64,000 bases of DNA from Terracoccus sp. 273MFTsu3.1 (GTDB lineage Bacteria > Actinomycetota > Actinomycetes > Actinomycetales > Dermatophilaceae), in assembly GCF_000383675.1 (NCBI RefSeq), contig NZ_KB911821.1:620001-684000 (forward strand), written 5' to 3'. The notes under the pieces were generated by a model. It ran no database searches, was not told the origin of the DNA, and was given only the letters and a program-made list of their open reading frames with translations. The translations under genes were made by a program, and so were the position numbers. This document shows, one piece after another, positions 36,229 through 47,078 of the stretch (positions are counted from its first letter, which is position 1; each line of letters begins with the position of its first letter).

Positions 36229-36686
36229 GTGGTGCGTTCGCGGCCGACCGTCGGATCGGACTGCTCCGCCGGATCGGGCGTCGGCTCGACCCCCTCCGTC
36301 GACGCCTCGGCGGGCTCGCCCTGCTCGACCGGCTCGCCCTGCTCGGCCGGCCCGGCGGGCTCGACCGCGTGCTCGGCGGGCTCGGCGGGCTCGGGCGCGG
36401 ACTCGGCCGAGGTGTCCCCACGCAGCACGGCGATCTCCTCGTCCTTCTCGCGGAGCTCGCGCCTCAGCCGGTCGACGACCCCGTCGACCTGGCTCATCCG
36501 GTAGCCCCGGGCGCCCACGTCGAAGACGAGGTCGTCGAAGTCGGTGTCACGAATGGGCTCGTCCGGCAGGGGCTCGTGGCTCAGGCTCGTCGTGTTGCGG
36601 CCGAGACCGCCCCCGGCGAGCCCGAGGATGAGCGCGACGACGAAGCACAGGACGACGATCCCGACGAAGAGGATGAACCACTTCAC
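36225..36686 (-). CDS. DivIVA-domain-like single-pass membrane protein
   Basis: 153 residues, GTG start. A membrane helix at 3-25 is followed by DDLVFDVGARGYRMSQVDGV and VDRLRRELREKDEEIAVLRG, a DivIVA-like start of a coiled coil. The C-terminal 60 residues are a Glu/Pro/Ala repeat region. It overlaps both neighbours by 4 bases. DivIVA-type proteins mark curved membrane or poles and organise wall growth; this short version is uncharacterised. Confidence 0.8.
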   Translation of the reverse strand: MKWFILFVGIVVLCFVVALILGLAGGGLGRNTTSLSHEPLPDEPIRDTDFDDLVFDVGARGYRMSQVDGVVDRLRRELREKDEEIAVLRGDTSAESAPEPAEPAEHAVEPAGPAEQGEPVEQGEPAEASTEGVEPTPDPAEQSDPTVGRERTT

Positions 36687-37456
36687 GCGCGCCTCTCCTC
36701 GTACGTGCGGATCGCCTTGACGGCCTCGTCCGGGTCGTCCGTGAGGACGAGGCGCTTGAGGTCGGCCGGGCTGATCATGCCGTGGTCGAGCACCGTGTCG
36801 CGCAGCCAGTCGATGAGCCCCTGCCAGTACGCGACGCCCATGAGCACGATGGGGAACTCGGTGACCTTCTGCGTCTGCGCGAGGGTCAGTGCCTCGAAGA
36901 GCTCGTCGAGCGTGCCGAAGCCTCCCGGCAGCACGATGAAGCCGCGGGAGTACTTGAGGAACATGACCTTGCGGGCGAAGAAGTAGCGGAAGTTGATGCC
37001 GAGGTCGACGTACTCGTTGAGGCCCGTCTCGAAGGGCAGCTCGATGCCGAGCCCGACCGACGTCCCCTTCGCCTCGAAGGCGCCCTTGTTGGCCGCCTCC
37101 ATCGCGCCCGGCCCACCGCCGGTGATGACGGCGTAGCCCGCTTCCGCCAGCAGGCGGCCCACCTCGACCCCGATGGCGTATGCCGGGTCGTCGGGTCGCG
37201 TGCGCGCCGAGCCGAACACCGCGGCCGCGGGGCCGAGCTCCGAGAGCGTGCCGAAACCCTCGACGAACTCGGACTGGATGCGCATGACACGCCACGGGTC
37301 GGCGTGCAGCCACTCGTTGGGCTGGTGCGCCTCGAGCAGTCGCTGGTCGGTCGTCGTCACGGGCACCTTGTGACGGCGCAGCGTCACCGGACCGGTCTGG
37401 CGCCGGTCCTCGTGCGGGCTCCCCGGGGTGACGGGTGCAGGCTGGTGGTCGGTCAC
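36683..37456 (-). CDS. LOG family protein (TIGR00730, phosphoribohydrolase-like)
   Basis: 257 residues, GTG start. The Rossmann-fold signatures GGGPGAMEAANKGAF (113-127) and PGGFGTLDELFE (177-188) define the LOG family, which releases cytokinin bases or other nucleobases from nucleoside 5'-monophosphates. In Mtb the homologue Rv1205 produces cytokinins and aldehydes (known). The leaderless TAGGGT box 6 bases upstream supports the GTG and separates it from dapE, which ends 22 bases earlier. Confidence 0.88.
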   Translation of the reverse strand: MTDHQPAPVTPGSPHEDRRQTGPVTLRRHKVPVTTTDQRLLEAHQPNEWLHADPWRVMRIQSEFVEGFGTLSELGPAAAVFGSARTRPDDPAYAIGVEVGRLLAEAGYAVITGGGPGAMEAANKGAFEAKGTSVGLGIELPFETGLNEYVDLGINFRYFFARKVMFLKYSRGFIVLPGGFGTLDELFEALTLAQTQKVTEFPIVLMGVAYWQGLIDWLRDTVLDHGMISPADLKRLVLTDDPDEAVKAIRTYEERRA

Positions 37457-37462
37457 AGCGCC

Positions 37463-37468
37463 ACCCTA
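37463..37468 (-). promoter_or_regulatory. Leaderless -10 box of the LOG operon
   Basis: TAGGGT on the minus strand, 6 bases before the GTG, inside the short dapE-LOG gap. Confidence 0.6.
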
Positions 37469-37478
37469 TGCGGAGAGG

Positions 37479-38603
37479 TCAGCCGAGCCAGCGCAGCAGG
37501 GCGGCCTCGGCCTCGACGTACTGCTCGACCGGGCAGCGCTCGTCGTCCATGTGCGCGAGGTTGGGGTCACCCGGCCCGAAGTTGACGGCGGGGATGCCGA
37601 GCGCCGAGAAGCGCGCGACGTCGGTCCACCCCTCCTTCGGGTTGACGGGGACGCCGAGCGCATCGATGAACGCCTTGGCGGCGGGCAGCAGCAGACCGGG
37701 CCGGGCACCGTCGGCCGCGTCGCCGAGCGTCACGTCGAAGCCGTCGAAGACCTGGCGCACGTGGGCGAAGGCCTCCTCGGTGTTCTTGTCGGGCGCGTAG
37801 CGGTAGTTGACCGTGACGGTGCACCGGTCGGGGATGACGTTGCCGGCGATCCCGCCGCTGATCCCGACGGCCTGCAGGGCCTCGTGGTAGTCGAGCCCGT
37901 CCACGGTGATCGTCTCTGCCTCGTAGGCGGTCAGCCGCGAGAGCACGGCGGCGGCGTCGTGGATGGCGTTGTGGCCCTTCCACGGGCGGGCCGAGTGGGC
38001 GGCGACTCCCTTGGTGACGACCTCGGCGCGCAGGGTGCCCTTGCAGCCGCCCTCGATGGCGCCGTCGGTCGGCTCGAGCAGGACGGCGAAGTCGCCGGCC
38101 AGCAGCTCGGGCGAGGTGTCGGCGAGCCGAGCCAGACCGTTGTACGTGCCGTCGATCTCCTCGCACTCGTAGAAGAGGAAGGTCAGGTCGCGACTCGGCT
38201 CGGGCACCTGCGACGCGATGCGGAGCATGACCCCGACACCGCCCTTCATGTCGACGGTGCCCCGACCCCACAGCTCGCCGTCGACGCGGCGCGTGGGCAG
38301 GTTGGGCACGGCGGTGAGCGGCACGGTGTCGATGTGCCCGGCCAGCACGACTCGCTCCGAGCGACCGAGGGAGGTTCGGGCGACGACGGTGTTGCCGTCG
38401 CGGACGACCTCGAGGTGCGCGAGGGGCCGCAGGGCGGCCTCGATCGCGTCGGCGAGGGCCGCCTCGTCCTGGCTGACCGACTCGATGTCGCAGATCGCGG
38501 CCGTGAGCGTCGTGACGTCGGCGGACAGGTCGAGGGTGGCGGCGCGGGCCCCCGTCCCGGCGGGCACGGTGGTCGGTTCGGCGGACGGTGAGGTCGACGG
38601 CAT
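37479..38603 (-). CDS. dapE: Succinyl-diaminopimelate desuccinylase
   Basis: 374 residues. M20 metallopeptidase with metal ligands in [30 protein letters not shown] and NLAHMDDE. It hydrolyses N-succinyl-LL-diaminopimelate, the late step of the succinylase lysine/DAP route. dapD lies divergently and dapC a few kb away, so all three succinylase-branch genes are close together. The ATG overlaps a CGGCATAC octamer and has a TAACCT leaderless box 6 bases upstream. Confidence 0.93.
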   Translation of the reverse strand: MPSTSPSAEPTTVPAGTGARAATLDLSADVTTLTAAICDIESVSQDEAALADAIEAALRPLAHLEVVRDGNTVVARTSLGRSERVVLAGHIDTVPLTAVPNLPTRRVDGELWGRGTVDMKGGVGVMLRIASQVPEPSRDLTFLFYECEEIDGTYNGLARLADTSPELLAGDFAVLLEPTDGAIEGGCKGTLRAEVVTKGVAAHSARPWKGHNAIHDAAAVLSRLTAYEAETITVDGLDYHEALQAVGISGGIAGNVIPDRCTVTVNYRYAPDKNTEEAFAHVRQVFDGFDVTLGDAADGARPGLLLPAAKAFIDALGVPVNPKEGWTDVARFSALGIPAVNFGPGDPNLAHMDDERCPVEQYVEAEAALLRWLG

Positions 38604-38609
38604 ACGCGA

Positions 38610-38615
38610 AGGTTA
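38610..38615 (-). promoter_or_regulatory. Leaderless -10 box of dapE
   Basis: TAACCT on the minus strand, 6 bases before the dapE ATG. Confidence 0.6.
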
Positions 38616-38715
38616 TCCGGAGGCCACCTCGTCGCGGCGCCCCCGGGACCGTCCGACCGCCACCGTCCGGTGACCACGGTGCGGGTCCGTGTTCCACCGG
38701 TATGGGCCGTCCCCA

Positions 38716-38721
38716 TATCCT
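38716..38721 (+). promoter_or_regulatory. Leaderless -10 box of dapD
   Basis: TATCCT, 7 bases before the ATG at 38729. The divergent dapE and dapD boxes are about 100 bases apart and could share a regulator. Confidence 0.65.
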
Positions 38722-38728
38722 TGCGGCC

Positions 38729-39661
38729 ATGTCGGAGCGCAACGCATGGGGACACGGACTGACGACGACCACGGACGACGGGCAGGTGCTCGACACGTGG
38801 TTCCCGCAGCCGGCTCTCGGTGAGCGCCCGGCCGACGCGATGGTCCCTGAGGGCCTCGACGCCCTCGTCGGCGCCGACGAGGCGCGTCGCGTGCGCACCG
38901 AGGTGCGGCTCGTCGAGATCGACCTCGACGCTCCGCCGGCCGACGCGCCCGACGCCTACCTGCGTCTGCACCTGCTGTCGCACTGCCTCGTCCAGCCCAA
39001 CACCATCAACCTCGACGGCGTCTTCGGCGCGCTGCCGAACATCGTCTGGACGAGCGCGGGTGCGTGCGCCGTCGACGGCTTCGAGGCGACGCGAATGCGG
39101 CTGCGGGCCCGAGGCCAGCACGTCGCCGTCTACGGCGTCGACAAGTTCCCGCGGATGACCGACTTCGTCGTGCCGCAGGGCGTGCGCATCGCCGACGCCG
39201 ACCGGGTGCGTCTCGGCGCGCACCTCTCGGCGGGCACGACGGTCATGCACGAGGGCTTCTGCAACTTCAACGCCGGCACGCTCGGCACCTCGATGGTCGA
39301 GGGCCGCATCGTGCAGGGCGTCGTCGTCGGAGATGGGTCCGACATCGGCGCCGGTGCCTCGATCATGGGCACCCTGTCCGGTGGCGGGACGGAACGCGTC
39401 AGCATCGGCGAGCGTTGTCTGGTCGGAGCCAACGGCGGCATCGGCATCGCGCTCGGGGACGACTGCGTGGTCGAGGCCGGGCTCTACGTGACGGCGGGCA
39501 CCAAGGTGACCCTGCCCGACGGCACCGTGGTCAAGGCCAAGGAGCTGTCGGGGTCGAGCAACATCCTGTTCATCCGCAACAGCGTGAGCGGTGCCGTCGA
39601 GGCCCGCGACCGCGCGGGGACGGGCATCACCCTCAACGCCGCACTGCACGCCAACGACTGA
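38729..39661 (+). CDS. dapD: Tetrahydrodipicolinate N-succinyltransferase
   Basis: 310 residues. The N-terminal alpha/beta part ([35 protein letters not shown]) is typical of the actinobacterial DapD group. A left-handed beta-helix of hexapeptide repeats follows ([55 protein letters not shown]). It transfers succinyl from succinyl-CoA to tetrahydrodipicolinate for DAP and lysine. Start fixed by the leaderless box. Confidence 0.94.
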   Translation: MSERNAWGHGLTTTTDDGQVLDTWFPQPALGERPADAMVPEGLDALVGADEARRVRTEVRLVEIDLDAPPADAPDAYLRLHLLSHCLVQPNTINLDGVFGALPNIVWTSAGACAVDGFEATRMRLRARGQHVAVYGVDKFPRMTDFVVPQGVRIADADRVRLGAHLSAGTTVMHEGFCNFNAGTLGTSMVEGRIVQGVVVGDGSDIGAGASIMGTLSGGGTERVSIGERCLVGANGGIGIALGDDCVVEAGLYVTAGTKVTLPDGTVVKAKELSGSSNILFIRNSVSGAVEARDRAGTGITLNAALHAND

Positions 39662-39712
39662 CCGAGACCGACGCCACCGGTTCAGACCAGAGCCGGACCA
39701 CCTGAGGACCCC

Positions 39713-40585
39713 ATGCCGAAGAACCGACCGGGCCCGACCCTTGCCGACTCCAGGGGCCGCCCGCGCGCTCGTCGCCGCCCCCGCTGGGTGCCGATCCTGC
39801 TCGTGCTGGCGGTCGTCGGCACCGCCGGGTGGTTCGGCGCCCGCTTCCTCATCCAGAGCGTCGTCAACCCGCAGTGCACGATCAAGGCCGGCGGGATCAC
39901 CGAGACGTTCGACCCCGACCAGACGGCCAACGCCGCCCTCGTCGCGGCGCTGTCGATCAAGCGCGAGATGCCACCGCGTGCGGCCACGATCGCGTTGACG
40001 ACGGCGTTCCAGGAGTCGAAGATCCGCAACCTGCGCTACGGCGACCGCGACTCGCTCGGCCTCTTCCAGCAGCGGCCGAGCCAGGGCTGGGGCACGAAGG
40101 AGCAGATCCTCGACCCCGTCCACGCGACCAACGCGTTCTACGACGCCCTCGAGAAGTACCAGGGCTACGAGACCGCCGACATCACGAAGATCGCCCAGCG
40201 CGTCCAGAAGAGCGGCTTCCCCGAGGCCTACCGCGACCACGAGGGCCAGGGCCGGGTGCTCGCCTCGACCCTGACCGGACACTCCCCCGCCGGCCTGACG
40301 TGCCGGCTCGACGCGGTGAAGACCAGCCTCGGTCCGCAGCGCGTGGCTGCCGACCTGTCCGAGCAGATGGGCGTCACCTCGGTCCGAACCGGCGAGGGCC
40401 TGCTCACCGTGACGGCCCGCGACCGCACGACCGCCTGGGCCGTCGCGCAGTGGGCCGTGGCGCGCGCCGAGATCTACGGGGCGAGCACGGTCAGCATCGG
40501 CGACCGCACCTGGGACCGCGCGAAGGGCAACGACGGCTGGTCGACCGGCTCCGACGGCACGACGGTCACGATCACGCTCGGCTGA
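39713..40585 (+). CDS. Membrane-anchored protein with lysozyme/transglycosylase-like domain
   Basis: 290 residues. A basic cytosolic start is followed by one membrane helix (about 26-47, VPILLVLAVVGTAGWFGARF). The outer domain has ALTTAFQESKIRNLRYGDRD and SLGLFQQRPSQGWG, resembling the catalytic Glu segment of SLT/lysozyme folds. Relatives are often mislabelled as heavy-metal transporters. A cell-wall role is likely but unproven. An SD-like TGAGGA precedes the ATG. Confidence 0.78.
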   Translation: MPKNRPGPTLADSRGRPRARRRPRWVPILLVLAVVGTAGWFGARFLIQSVVNPQCTIKAGGITETFDPDQTANAALVAALSIKREMPPRAATIALTTAFQESKIRNLRYGDRDSLGLFQQRPSQGWGTKEQILDPVHATNAFYDALEKYQGYETADITKIAQRVQKSGFPEAYRDHEGQGRVLASTLTGHSPAGLTCRLDAVKTSLGPQRVAADLSEQMGVTSVRTGEGLLTVTARDRTTAWAVAQWAVARAEIYGASTVSIGDRTWDRAKGNDGWSTGSDGTTVTITLG

Positions 40586-40658
40586 GCCCCACGGCATACG
40601 CACGCCCCGTGGTGAGCGGTGCGCGGGGCGCGGTCCGCCCCGGCGGGTGCGCCCGCGG

Positions 40659-41009
40659 TCAGCCGGACACGTGGTCGAGGTGCTGGAGCAGGTCGTGCGC
40701 GGCGAGCTCGACGTCCTTGTGCCGCCACTCGCTCGCCCGGTAGACACAGGCGATGAGCGCCGTGCGGTGCACCCGGCGGAAGTCGCCGACGACGAAGGCG
40801 TAGCGCGCCTTGGTGCCGTCGTTCGCGCCCTCGGTGAGGCCCAGGTGCCACGCGGCGTACTCGTCCCACGAGTGCCGCTCGAGGTAGGCGTTCTGCGCCT
40901 CTGCATCCGGCTGGACCTGGCCCCAGTCGCTGTCGAGGACGTACTGCCGCTTGTCGATGAGGTCGCGGCACCGGGCGACGGCCGCGTCGTTGACGAGGTA
41001 CTTGGCCAT
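40659..41009 (-). CDS. Conserved actinobacterial protein of unknown function
   Basis: 116 residues from MAKYLVNDAAVARCRDLIDK. Recognisable conserved blocks are QYVLDSDWGQVQP, HSWDEYAAWHLGLTEGA and KARYAFVVGDFRRVHRTALI. It is soluble, with no cofactor motif that I can name; several His and Trp residues are conserved in the family as I recall it. It is a single gene converging on the transglycosylase-like gene, with small G+C-rich hairpins in the 73-bp gap. Confidence 0.8.
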   Translation of the reverse strand: MAKYLVNDAAVARCRDLIDKRQYVLDSDWGQVQPDAEAQNAYLERHSWDEYAAWHLGLTEGANDGTKARYAFVVGDFRRVHRTALIACVYRASEWRHKDVELAAHDLLQHLDHVSG

Positions 41010-41023
41010 CGCCCCATCATGCC

Positions 41024-41055
41024 GATGCCCCCGTCCCGGAAGGGGCGGGGGCATC
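41024..41055 (-). terminator. Strong terminator of gltA
   Basis: A 14-bp stem: 41024-41037 (GATGCCCCCGTCCC) with 41042-41055, one G-T pair and a 4-base loop, 26 bases after the gltA stop. Confidence 0.85.
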
Positions 41056-41081
41056 GGGTGGATCTCGGTCGAGCCGGCGGG

Positions 41082-42362
<1,281 letters not shown>

Positions 42363-42520
42363 TGTTCCTCGCCTCCTGTAACTCCGGCCCAACGGCGCCG
42401 GACGTATCCGCGAGCGACGTTACCCCAGCGTCGGGTCGGCTGAGAAAACAGGTCCACCCCATACCACCGCACGACCACGGGCCGGACGCGGGCCGGAACC
42501 GGGCCGGCGATGCCTGGGAG

Positions 42521-43663
42521 TCAGAGCCGGGAGCAGGCGGCGGCGATGCGTTCGTCGGTGGCCGTCAGCGCGATGCGCACGTGCTGGCTGCCGGCCGCGC
42601 CGTAGAACGCGCCCGGCGCGACGAGGATGCCGCGGTCGGCGAGATCGGAAACCGTTGTCCAGCAGTCCTCTTCGCGGGTGGCCCAGAGGTAGAGCCCGGC
42701 CTCCGAGTGGTCGACGCGCAGCCCCGCTCGGGTGACGGCCGCGAGCAGCAGCTCGCGACGGCGGGCGTATGCCGCCCGCTGCGTCTGCACGTGGGTGTCG
42801 TCGCGCAGGGCGACCGCCATGGCGTGCTGGACGGGTGTGGGCATGATCATGCCCGCGTGCTTGCGCACCTCGAGGATCGCGCCGATGAGCGCGGGGTCGC
42901 CCGCGACGAACGCGGCGCGGTAGCCGGCGAGGTTGGACTGCTTGGACAGGGAGTAGACGGCGAGCAGGCCTTCGTGGGAACCGCCGCAGACGTCCGGGTG
43001 GAGGATGCTCGGGGTCGCGGTGCCGACGTGGCCGTCGCGCCAGTCGAGCTCGGCGTAGCACTCGTCGCCGGCGACGACGACCCCGTGCTCCCGCGCCCAC
43101 TCGACGACCTTGCGCAGGTGCGGGACCCCCAGCACCTGGCCGTTGGGGTTGCCGGGGCTGTTGAGCCACAACAGCTTCGGCGTCGTGGCCGCCGTGAGCG
43201 GGCCGAGGCTCGTCAGCGACTGGGCGACGACGCCCGTCGCGCCGGCGATGCGCGCGCCGATGTCGTAGGTCGGGTAGGCGACCGCGGGGATGCCGACGAC
43301 GTCACCGGCGCGCAGGCCGAGCAGGGTGGGCAGCCAGGCCACGAGCTCCTTGCTGCCGATGGTCGGCAGGACGGCGTCGGCGGTCAGGCCGGGGACGCCG
43401 CGGCGACGCTCGAACCACTCGCAGATCGCGGCCCGGAGGTCGGCGGTGCCCACGGTCAGCGGGTAGCCCGGGGCGTCGGACGCCTCGGCGAGCGCCCGGC
43501 GCACGACCTGGGGGGTCGGGTCGACCGGCGTGCCGACCGACAGGTCGACGATGCCCTCCGGATGCGCGACCGCTCGCGCCTTGTAGGGCGCGAGCGAGTC
43601 CCACGGGAAGTCCGGGAGGTCGAGACCCCGCACGGGCGCGCTGGGCGCGCCGGGCGTGGTCAC
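42521..43663 (-). CDS. dapC: Succinyldiaminopimelate transaminase (PLP class I aminotransferase)
   Basis: 380 residues. The GTG at 43663 overlaps the ferredoxin stop (GTGA). PLP features are NSPGNPNGQVL, GDECYAELDW and the Schiff-base lysine in VYSLSKQSNLAGYRAAF. The dapC assignment rests on sequence type and on its tight coupling with the ferredoxin gene, an arrangement conserved in actinobacteria (Rv1178 type). It makes N-succinyl-LL-DAP from the 6-oxo precursor. An alternative is a related amino-acid transaminase. Confidence 0.85.
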   Translation of the reverse strand: MTTPGAPSAPVRGLDLPDFPWDSLAPYKARAVAHPEGIVDLSVGTPVDPTPQVVRRALAEASDAPGYPLTVGTADLRAAICEWFERRRGVPGLTADAVLPTIGSKELVAWLPTLLGLRAGDVVGIPAVAYPTYDIGARIAGATGVVAQSLTSLGPLTAATTPKLLWLNSPGNPNGQVLGVPHLRKVVEWAREHGVVVAGDECYAELDWRDGHVGTATPSILHPDVCGGSHEGLLAVYSLSKQSNLAGYRAAFVAGDPALIGAILEVRKHAGMIMPTPVQHAMAVALRDDTHVQTQRAAYARRRELLLAAVTRAGLRVDHSEAGLYLWATREEDCWTTVSDLADRGILVAPGAFYGAAGSQHVRIALTATDERIAAACSRL

Positions 43664-43986
43664 TCGTCGTGTTCCTGCGGCGGGAGCGCCTCGATGAGCG
43701 GGTGGTCCTTGTCGATGACGCCGAGCTTGGCGGCACCACCGGGGCTGCCGAGGTCGTTGAAGAACTCGACGTTGGCGTTGTAGTAGTCGGCCCACTGCTC
43801 GGGGACGTCGTCCTCGTAGTAGATCGCCTCGACGGGGCACACGGGCTCACAGGCGCCGCAGTCGACGCACTCGTCGGGGTGGATGTAGAGCGACCGCTTG
43901 CCCTCGTAGATGCAGTCGACCGGACACTCCTCGATGCAGGCACGGTCCTTGAGATCGACGCAAGGCTGGGCGATGACATAGGTCAT
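43660..43986 (-). CDS. fdxA: Seven-iron ferredoxin (3Fe-4S/4Fe-4S)
   Basis: 108 residues. Cys in QPCVDLKDRACIEECPVDCI and CVDCGACEPVCPVEAIYYED give one 3Fe-4S and one 4Fe-4S cluster, as in mycobacterial FdxC. It is a low-potential electron carrier for P450s and oxidoreductases. AGGAGGT stands 9-10 bases before the ATG. It is the first gene of a two-gene operon with dapC. Confidence 0.93.
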   Translation of the reverse strand: MTYVIAQPCVDLKDRACIEECPVDCIYEGKRSLYIHPDECVDCGACEPVCPVEAIYYEDDVPEQWADYYNANVEFFNDLGSPGGAAKLGVIDKDHPLIEALPPQEHDE

Positions 43987-44037
43987 GGGGAGCGGACCTC
44001 CTGCTGTGGAGCGTTCGGGAGCGGATGCTGCACGGCC

Positions 44038-44043
44038 TAGTAT
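44038..44043 (+). promoter_or_regulatory. Leaderless -10 box overlapping an octamer
   Basis: TAGTAT, 7 bases before the ATG at 44051. Its second half is shared with a GTATGCCG octamer (44040-44047). Confidence 0.65.
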
Positions 44044-44050
44044 GCCGGAC

Positions 44051-45181
44051 ATGAACGGCGAGCCCACGCACGGCCCCACGGATGAGACCGACCCGGAGAC
44101 GACGTCCTCGGAGGACACCACGACGGGCTCGGAGGCGGCGCCGCTCTCCCCCACCGCTGCCGCGGACACCCCCGGCCACCGCCTCACCGCGGGCCTGACG
44201 ATCGGCAGCAGGGTCGTCGTGCGCTATCGGCTCGCCGAGGGCGCCGAGGCGGCCGCCACCGACTTCGTCGGTGAGCTCGTCGCCCGCAACGACGACTTCC
44301 TCATCGTCGACACGAAGACGGAGCGCGTGAAGCTGATCCGTGCGGACGTCGTGGCCGCCAAGGACGTGCCGCCCCCTGCCAGCCGCCCCGGCCCGCCGCA
44401 CGAGCGGGTGTCGGCCGACGACCTCGAGAAGCTCATGGCCAAGGGCTGGCAGGCGCTCGACCGCGGGGGCATCGGCGACTGGGTCCTCCGCGCCTCCGAC
44501 GGCTTCACGGGTCGGGCCAACTCGGCCCTCGTCGTGGGCGACCCGAGCCTGCCGGTCGACAAGGCGATCGACTTCGTCGAGAAGTGGTACGCCGAGCGCG
44601 ACCGCCCGCCGATCTTCCAGGTCCACGGCGAGCGCGGGTTCGCGGTCGACGGGATCCCCACTGCCGCAGCCCTGCTCGAGCGCGGCTATGCGGTCGGTGG
44701 CGGCCGCGACGACTGGCAGCGGGTGCTCGTCATGACGGGTCCGTCCGCCGCCGTCCCGCCCCTCACCGAGGAGTCGGTGCCGGTCACCGCCGACGCGGAG
44801 CTCAAGCTCGACTGGCTCATGAGCTACGCCGAGCAGCGCACCGTCGTGCCGGGAGCGACCGAGGCGGTCCTCACGGGCAGCGACGGGCAGCTCTTCCTCT
44901 CGGTCACCGACCCCGAGTCGAAGCGGATCATCGCCTTGGCGCGCATGGCGATCCACCCGGGGTGGGCCGGCATCTTCGGGCTCTGGGTGCATCCCGACCA
45001 CCGCCGCAAGGGCCTGGCCACGACCATCGTCTCGGCGATCGCCATGGTCGCCCGCGAGAACAACATGCCGGCGATCTACCTGCAGGTCTCGGCCGACAAC
45101 GCCGACGGCGTCGCGTTCTGGGAGCGTCTCGGGTTCGGCGTGCACCACGAGTACACCTACCTCGCCCGTCCGACCGCCTGA
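44051..45181 (+). CDS. GNAT family N-acetyltransferase with N-terminal extension
   Basis: 376 residues, leaderless ATG. Residues 1-45 are acidic and low-complexity. About 45-110 forms a small beta-rich domain (GSRVVVRYRLAEGAEAAATD) and 110-220 a central region. The GNAT domain is at about 240-370: IFGLWVHPDHRRKGLATTIV (acetyl-CoA loop) and NNMPAIYLQVSADNADGVAF in part. The substrate is unknown. It is divergent from fdxA-dapC. Confidence 0.85.
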   Translation: MNGEPTHGPTDETDPETTSSEDTTTGSEAAPLSPTAAADTPGHRLTAGLTIGSRVVVRYRLAEGAEAAATDFVGELVARNDDFLIVDTKTERVKLIRADVVAAKDVPPPASRPGPPHERVSADDLEKLMAKGWQALDRGGIGDWVLRASDGFTGRANSALVVGDPSLPVDKAIDFVEKWYAERDRPPIFQVHGERGFAVDGIPTAAALLERGYAVGGGRDDWQRVLVMTGPSAAVPPLTEESVPVTADAELKLDWLMSYAEQRTVVPGATEAVLTGSDGQLFLSVTDPESKRIIALARMAIHPGWAGIFGLWVHPDHRRKGLATTIVSAIAMVARENNMPAIYLQVSADNADGVAFWERLGFGVHHEYTYLARPTA

Positions 45182-45242
45182 GGACCTCAGGACCTGAGGA
45201 ACGAGGCGCACGCGACGAAGCACCGTCGCGGCCCCATGTCGG

Positions 45243-46970
45243 TCACGGCGGCGTGGCGGCGGGGTTCGTGCAGATGATGTGGTCCTCGGGCACGTAGTGG
45301 GTGCTGACCGGCTCGCTCCGGACGAGGGCGGCCGAACCCGGTCGGCGCCACTCGCGGGTCACGGTGACGTCGAATCCCGGGTTGGGCTGCTGCGGGTAGC
45401 ACTTCAGGCTGTCGGTGCGAATCGTCTTGGGGGGCACGACGTTTCGCCGCGGCCCCTTGACCGACGTGATGTCCCACGTCTTCGTGCTCCACACCCGTCC
45501 GTGGACGAAGCCGCCCTCGACCCAGGTCTGCAGGAGCATCCCGTAGGGGGTGTCGTTCTTCCACTTGTTGTCGATCGTCGGCCAGTAGACGGTGGCCTCA
45601 CGGCCCTCCGGGTAGCGCGGGATGAAGAACGCGTGCGGGCTGAACTGGAGGAAGTCCACGCCGGCGAAGTAGGCCAGGTTGTAGACGACGGTGGACACCT
45701 GGCTGATGCCACCCCCGGTGCCGCGCGTCAGCCGGCCGTCGATGATGACGGTGCCGTCGGCATACCCCTTGTCCTCCGTGCGCTCGCCGAGGATCCCGTT
45801 GAGGCTGAAGGTCCCCCCGGGCGGCACGTAGGTGCCGTTGATGCGCTTCGTCGCGACGACGAGGTTGTTGGTGCGCGTCGCGTCGTTCGTCGGGAAGGGT
45901 GAGCGGAAGTCGACCACGAGGGTGGTGACCCCGGCCTTCTGGGCGTCCTCGGTGGTGAAGGGTGGCTGGGCGACCGCGGCCCGCACGTCCACCGTGCGCT
46001 CGGTGCCGGAGATGGCGGCGACGACCTGCCGGGCGACCGCGTCCTCGTCGAAGGTCAGCCCGTCGACGGAGGGCACGAGGCGCGGCTTGCCGTTGTTCGG
46101 CTCGAAGACCCAGCGGGCGCTGCTCGCCGTTCGGCTCGGCACCGTCACCTTGCCGGCGACGAGCCGGGCGAGGCCGGGCTCGTCGAAGCGCGGCGTGAGG
46201 CCGCCCGACCCGTCCGGCACGACCGAGACCATCGGGGCGTACTCGGCCGGGGAGAGCAGCACGCGTGTCGCGCCGGACACGAGCGTGAGCGGCCGGGACA
46301 TCGCCGTGCTGCCGAACTGCGAGCCGACCTGCTGGACGACGTCCGCACTCACGGCGGGCGGCACCTCGCGCACCACTGCCGTGGCCTGGGTGGAGTCGGG
46401 GAAGGCGCGGCGCAACGCGAGCTTCGTCGCGGCCACGTCGAGCGTGCTGCCCGGGGCCGGCATGTCGACGGACACGGCGCCGTCAGGGAAGGACACTCGG
46501 CCCTCCACGGGGGCGACGGCCAGTCCGGGCGCGAGCCGGTCGAGGTAGGCCGTGAGGGCCTCGTCGTCCGCGGTGGTGAGCAGCGGTGTCCGGACCGACC
46601 CCGTGAGCTTGTCCCACACGACCCGCGGGTCGAGCGTGAACCCGGTGAGCCCCTCGAGGGAGCGGTCCGCGTCGACGGTGAGTCCGGCGTCACGCGGCAC
46701 GACCTCGATCGGCGCGGGACGGCCCGGCACGCTGAGGACGATGGGCGTGTCGAGGAGCGACCGCGAGCCCCTCGCGATGGCGGCGCGGGCGGACTCGGGC
46801 GTCATCCCGCCGACCCGGATGCCCCCCACCGACACGGATGCCGGGACGTGCTGCGAGGACCACACGCAGAGGCCGGCATAGCCGCCACCGAGGACGATCG
46901 TGGCCACGAGCAGGCGCAGCACGGTCGAGCGCCGCTCGCGGCGCGTGTCGTCGGACCAGTCGTGGGCCAT
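45243..46970 (-). CDS. VanW family protein with peptidoglycan-binding-like domains
   Basis: 575 residues. Short cytosolic start, a membrane helix at about 18-38 and two repeats of the PG_binding_4 type (about 70-330). The VanW domain (about 360-500) contains TRTNNLVVATKRINGTYVPP and GGGISQVSTVVYNLAYFAGV. VanW occurs in vancomycin-resistance clusters but its activity is unknown; here it is chromosomal and stands alone, likely part of wall maintenance. An SD GGAG precedes the ATG. Confidence 0.88.
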   Translation of the reverse strand: MAHDWSDDTRRERRSTVLRLLVATIVLGGGYAGLCVWSSQHVPASVSVGGIRVGGMTPESARAAIARGSRSLLDTPIVLSVPGRPAPIEVVPRDAGLTVDADRSLEGLTGFTLDPRVVWDKLTGSVRTPLLTTADDEALTAYLDRLAPGLAVAPVEGRVSFPDGAVSVDMPAPGSTLDVAATKLALRRAFPDSTQATAVVREVPPAVSADVVQQVGSQFGSTAMSRPLTLVSGATRVLLSPAEYAPMVSVVPDGSGGLTPRFDEPGLARLVAGKVTVPSRTASSARWVFEPNNGKPRLVPSVDGLTFDEDAVARQVVAAISGTERTVDVRAAVAQPPFTTEDAQKAGVTTLVVDFRSPFPTNDATRTNNLVVATKRINGTYVPPGGTFSLNGILGERTEDKGYADGTVIIDGRLTRGTGGGISQVSTVVYNLAYFAGVDFLQFSPHAFFIPRYPEGREATVYWPTIDNKWKNDTPYGMLLQTWVEGGFVHGRVWSTKTWDITSVKGPRRNVVPPKTIRTDSLKCYPQQPNPGFDVTVTREWRRPGSAALVRSEPVSTHYVPEDHIICTNPAATPP

Positions 46971-47078
46971 CGGTTCTCCGGGCAGGGGACATCGTGTGGC
47001 ACGAAGGTAACGCTGCGGCTGCCCGATTTCGGCGAAGCACCGCGAGGTGTCGGCCCCGTGACGAGATCGTTGCCGTCG

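Noticed and set aside
43660-44187. Longer ferredoxin with an N-terminal extension up to 44187
   Set aside because: The extension is antisense to the GNAT gene start; the internal ATG at 43986 has AGGAGGT upstream.
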